Of a stretch of 64,000 nucleotides of DNA, positions 62,406-64,000 are shown one piece after another (positions within the stretch are counted from its first letter, which is position 1; each line of letters begins with the position of its first letter). The DNA comes from Caryophanales bacterium UBA1427 (GTDB lineage Bacteria > Bacillota_I > Bacilli_A > ML615J-28 > CAG-313): NCBI GenBank assembly GCA_002329485.1, contig DCTZ01000005.1, forward strand, positions 24,146 through 88,145, in the 5' to 3' direction. The position numbers and the translations under genes were made by a program. The notes below the pieces were generated by a model. It saw only the letters and a list, made by a program, of their open reading frames with translations, did no database searches and was not told where the DNA came from.

Positions 62406-63218
62406 ATGGAACCTTCAAAACACGAACAACAGCTAAACTACGCTTTAAAGAAAAACAAGCCGCGTCTTTTGTTTCCTATCCTGAATACGGTTTTTGCGGT
62501 TGCGATATCGGCCTTTCTGACGGTTGTCGCAATTAAGCAGAAACAACCGGTTTGGGTATATTTCGTCATTTTGTTCTTTTTGGTAATATATCCTTTAAGC
62601 AGTTGGTACAACGGTTATTTTTCCAAAAAAGATGCCCGGAAAAGAATCTACAACGTTCAGGAAGAAGCCCAACAGATGCTTGAGTATTCCAAACATTTGA
62701 TTCGACGGACCAAGTATCAGCTGACCGAAGAAAGCCATTTGGATTTTTTGGCAAATTACGCTGATTCGGCATCAAATCAAAAAGTAACCTTTAACGAAAA
62801 GACCAAAGAGTTTGAACCCTTAAGCATCGTCAAGAATAAGAAACTCGCACTCCTTACAATCGGGTTGTCGTTTGCGGGGGTGGGGATCGATCCCGCAACC
62901 AAAGAAGTGAAAGGAATCATGGGAATGGTCCCTTGTTCGATTTGGATTAAGAAAAAACTGACTCCCCCAATCGCCAAACCCGGAAGCGTTTCGGTCGATT
63001 TCAAAGATTATGCCGTCGATGACGAAGTGATTTTCCAATACCGCCAAAAAGAAGATATCTATTACGATCCGAAAAGCGGATGGCTTTGCTTCGGAACGCG
63101 AAAAACAACCCAAATCGACGAAGCGGTCAAAATCGCGGACGATGCGATTTTAGTAATTAGAAACCAGGATTTGGTGTCCATTTGGGTAAAGGCAAGCGAA
63201 AACATTGCTTTCCGTTAA
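62406..63218 (+). CDS. Membrane protein of unknown function
   Basis: The protein has 270 residues. Two membrane helices (about 20-41 and 46-64) follow a basic N-terminus, then a cytosolic domain of about 200 residues. A coiled-coil-like part (DARKRIYNVQEEAQQMLEYS) precedes a beta-rich end containing DEVIFQYRQKEDIYYDPKSG. No family is recognised. The ribosome binding site is weak. It follows the WDAWHPGW protein by 10 bases and ends at a terminator, so the two form a small operon. Confidence 0.65.
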   Translation: MEPSKHEQQLNYALKKNKPRLLFPILNTVFAVAISAFLTVVAIKQKQPVWVYFVILFFLVIYPLSSWYNGYFSKKDARKRIYNVQEEAQQMLEYSKHLIRRTKYQLTEESHLDFLANYADSASNQKVTFNEKTKEFEPLSIVKNKKLALLTIGLSFAGVGIDPATKEVKGIMGMVPCSIWIKKKLTPPIAKPGSVSVDFKDYAVDDEVIFQYRQKEDIYYDPKSGWLCFGTRKTTQIDEAVKIADDAILVIRNQDLVSIWVKASENIAFR

Positions 63219-63230
63219 GAAAAATCAATA

Positions 63231-63275
63231 AAAAAATCAGAGGAAGTCCAAAAAAAGGCTTCCTCTGATTTGTTA
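63231..63275 (+). terminator. Terminator before apbE
   Basis: A 13-bp stem ATCAGAGGAAG / CTTCCTCTGAT (about 63235-63246 / 63259-63270) with an A-rich start and T-rich end. Confidence 0.85.
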
Positions 63276-63342
63276 TATTTATGCATATTGAGTGCGTATA
63301 TTACCTATTTTTGATATAATAATAAATTGAGGTAGATTGACC

Positions 63343-64000
63343 ATGAAAACAATTATTATCAAAATAACAATTGCTTTTTTCTTTTTCGCAGTAATACCCA
63401 CAGCTTTATTCGTGGACGCAGAAAGCGAATACCTGATTAAAAGGTTCTTTTATTGGGATTACCTTGATACCATCAGCGAAATCAGGGTGGAATACAATAA
63501 AAACCAATACAGCGACGACGATTTAAAAAAAGTTAACGAGGAAATCGAAAAGATTCTGTTAGATATCGAAAAAAACTTTTCGATATCCGTTACTCCCATG
63601 ATGGGAAGCTATAAGATTGAAGAATCGACTTTAATGAAAATCAACCGGCTGAGCGGCTCGGGCGAACGGACAACCGTCAACCAGGATTTCCTCGATTTGA
63701 TAAAAGTGGCAATCGATGTAGCCGAAGCAACGGATGGCGGATTCGATCCGACCATCGGGCCCTTAACGACGCTTTGGAATATTTCCGAATTGTCGCAGTA
63801 TTGTAGGACCGACAGTTGGGGGGATTACAATCCCGAGTATTGCGTAGTACCTTCCGAAGAAAAAATTAACCAGGCTCTCGAAAAAATTGATTACCGTTTA
63901 ATCGAAATCGACGAAACCGCAAAAACCGTTTATCTTCCGGAACCCGGCATGAAACTGGATTTGGGGGCCATTGCCAAAGGGTTTGCGGCGGACAAGGTGA
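63343..64000 (+). CDS. apbE: ApbE-family FAD:protein FMN transferase (partial, 3' end cut off)
   Basis: ApbE enzymes transfer FMN from FAD to threonine residues of exported flavoproteins. The frame opens with ATG 63343 behind TGAGGTAG and runs to the window edge, 219 codons. The N-terminus MKTIIIKITIAFFFFAVIPT is a signal peptide or membrane anchor without lipobox. Family motifs are EATDGGFDPTIGPLTTLWNI and MKLDLGAIAKGFAADKV. A small insert with two Cys (SQYCRTDSWGDYNPEYCVV) lies between them. A TATAAT box (63315-63320) lies upstream, without a good -35. It would act outside the membrane. Flavinated targets are not in the window. Confidence 0.88.
   Translation, partial: MKTIIIKITIAFFFFAVIPTALFVDAESEYLIKRFFYWDYLDTISEIRVEYNKNQYSDDDLKKVNEEIEKILLDIEKNFSISVTPMMGSYKIEESTLMKINRLSGSGERTTVNQDFLDLIKVAIDVAEATDGGFDPTIGPLTTLWNISELSQYCRTDSWGDYNPEYCVVPSEEKINQALEKIDYRLIEIDETAKTVYLPEPGMKLDLGAIAKGFAADKV

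Noticed and set aside
1..64000. Search by eye for tRNA, rRNA, CRISPR arrays, transposases and prophage genes
   Set aside because: None was found. Housekeeping gene order is intact except for the 3.1-5.6 kb insertion.

Overview
The window looks like the origin-proximal part of the chromosome of a low-to-medium GC, Gram-positive Bacillota, most likely class Bacilli. The order dnaA-dnaN-(yaaA)-recF-gyrB-gyrA, the pth-mfd-spoVT run, the tmk-holB-ricT-yabB-rsmI run and the full S10/spc/alpha ribosomal operon are all arranged as in Bacilli. SpoVT, GerQ and a CwlJ-type germination hydrolase, with promoter candidates that fit sigma-G and sigma-E, suggest an endospore former. Pyruvate:ferredoxin oxidoreductase and formate-tetrahydrofolate ligase suggest a fermentative anaerobe. 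MurE and two amidase lipoproteins show that a wall is made. Genus and order cannot be fixed from the sequence alone. Basal Bacilli near Erysipelotrichales, Haloplasmatales or Izemoplasmatales are plausible.

Layout. 1-3.1 kb: replication origin with DnaA boxes on both sides of dnaA, then dnaN. 3.1-5.6 kb: an insertion relative to the usual gene order, made of a leftward ribbon-helix-helix/ParA pair and about 1.3 kb of very AT-rich, gene-free DNA with recurring TACATAAA words. This looks like a plasmid-style partition locus beside the origin. 5.6-11.6 kb: yaaA, recF, gyrB and a gyrA with long acidic ends. 11.6-13.2 kb: serS behind a serine T-box. 13.2-15.3 kb: a HIT protein, a Gx-family membrane protein and the spore germination pair gerQ/cwlJ. 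15.3-27.5 kb: ppa, fhs-folD-pth-mfd, spoVT, degV, fba, ilvA, a glycosyltransferase-like gene and a small membrane protein. 27.6-42.5 kb: one long ribosomal protein superoperon (rpsJ to rplQ, with secY, adk, map, infA and an unusual rpoA). 42.6-46.4 kb: a NusG-domain-II membrane protein coupled to the ECF transporter core ecfA1-ecfA2-ecfT and truA. 46.5-50.8 kb: small orphan proteins and a tandem pair of amidase lipoproteins. 50.9-55 kb: tmk-holB-ricT-trmN6-rsmI. 55-58.2 kb (leftward): a B12-type radical SAM protein and murE. 58.3-62 kb: nifJ. 62-64 kb: two orphan membrane proteins and the start of an apbE-like gene cut by the window edge.

Most genes read rightward, away from the origin at the left end. 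The most interesting points are the partition-like insertion at the origin, an RNA polymerase alpha subunit with a second, degenerate C-terminal domain, the spore genes with matching sporulation promoters, and the scattered set Gx / NusG-II plus ECF core / ApbE, which recalls flavin-based extracytosolic electron transfer. No tRNA, rRNA, CRISPR array or insertion sequence was seen.
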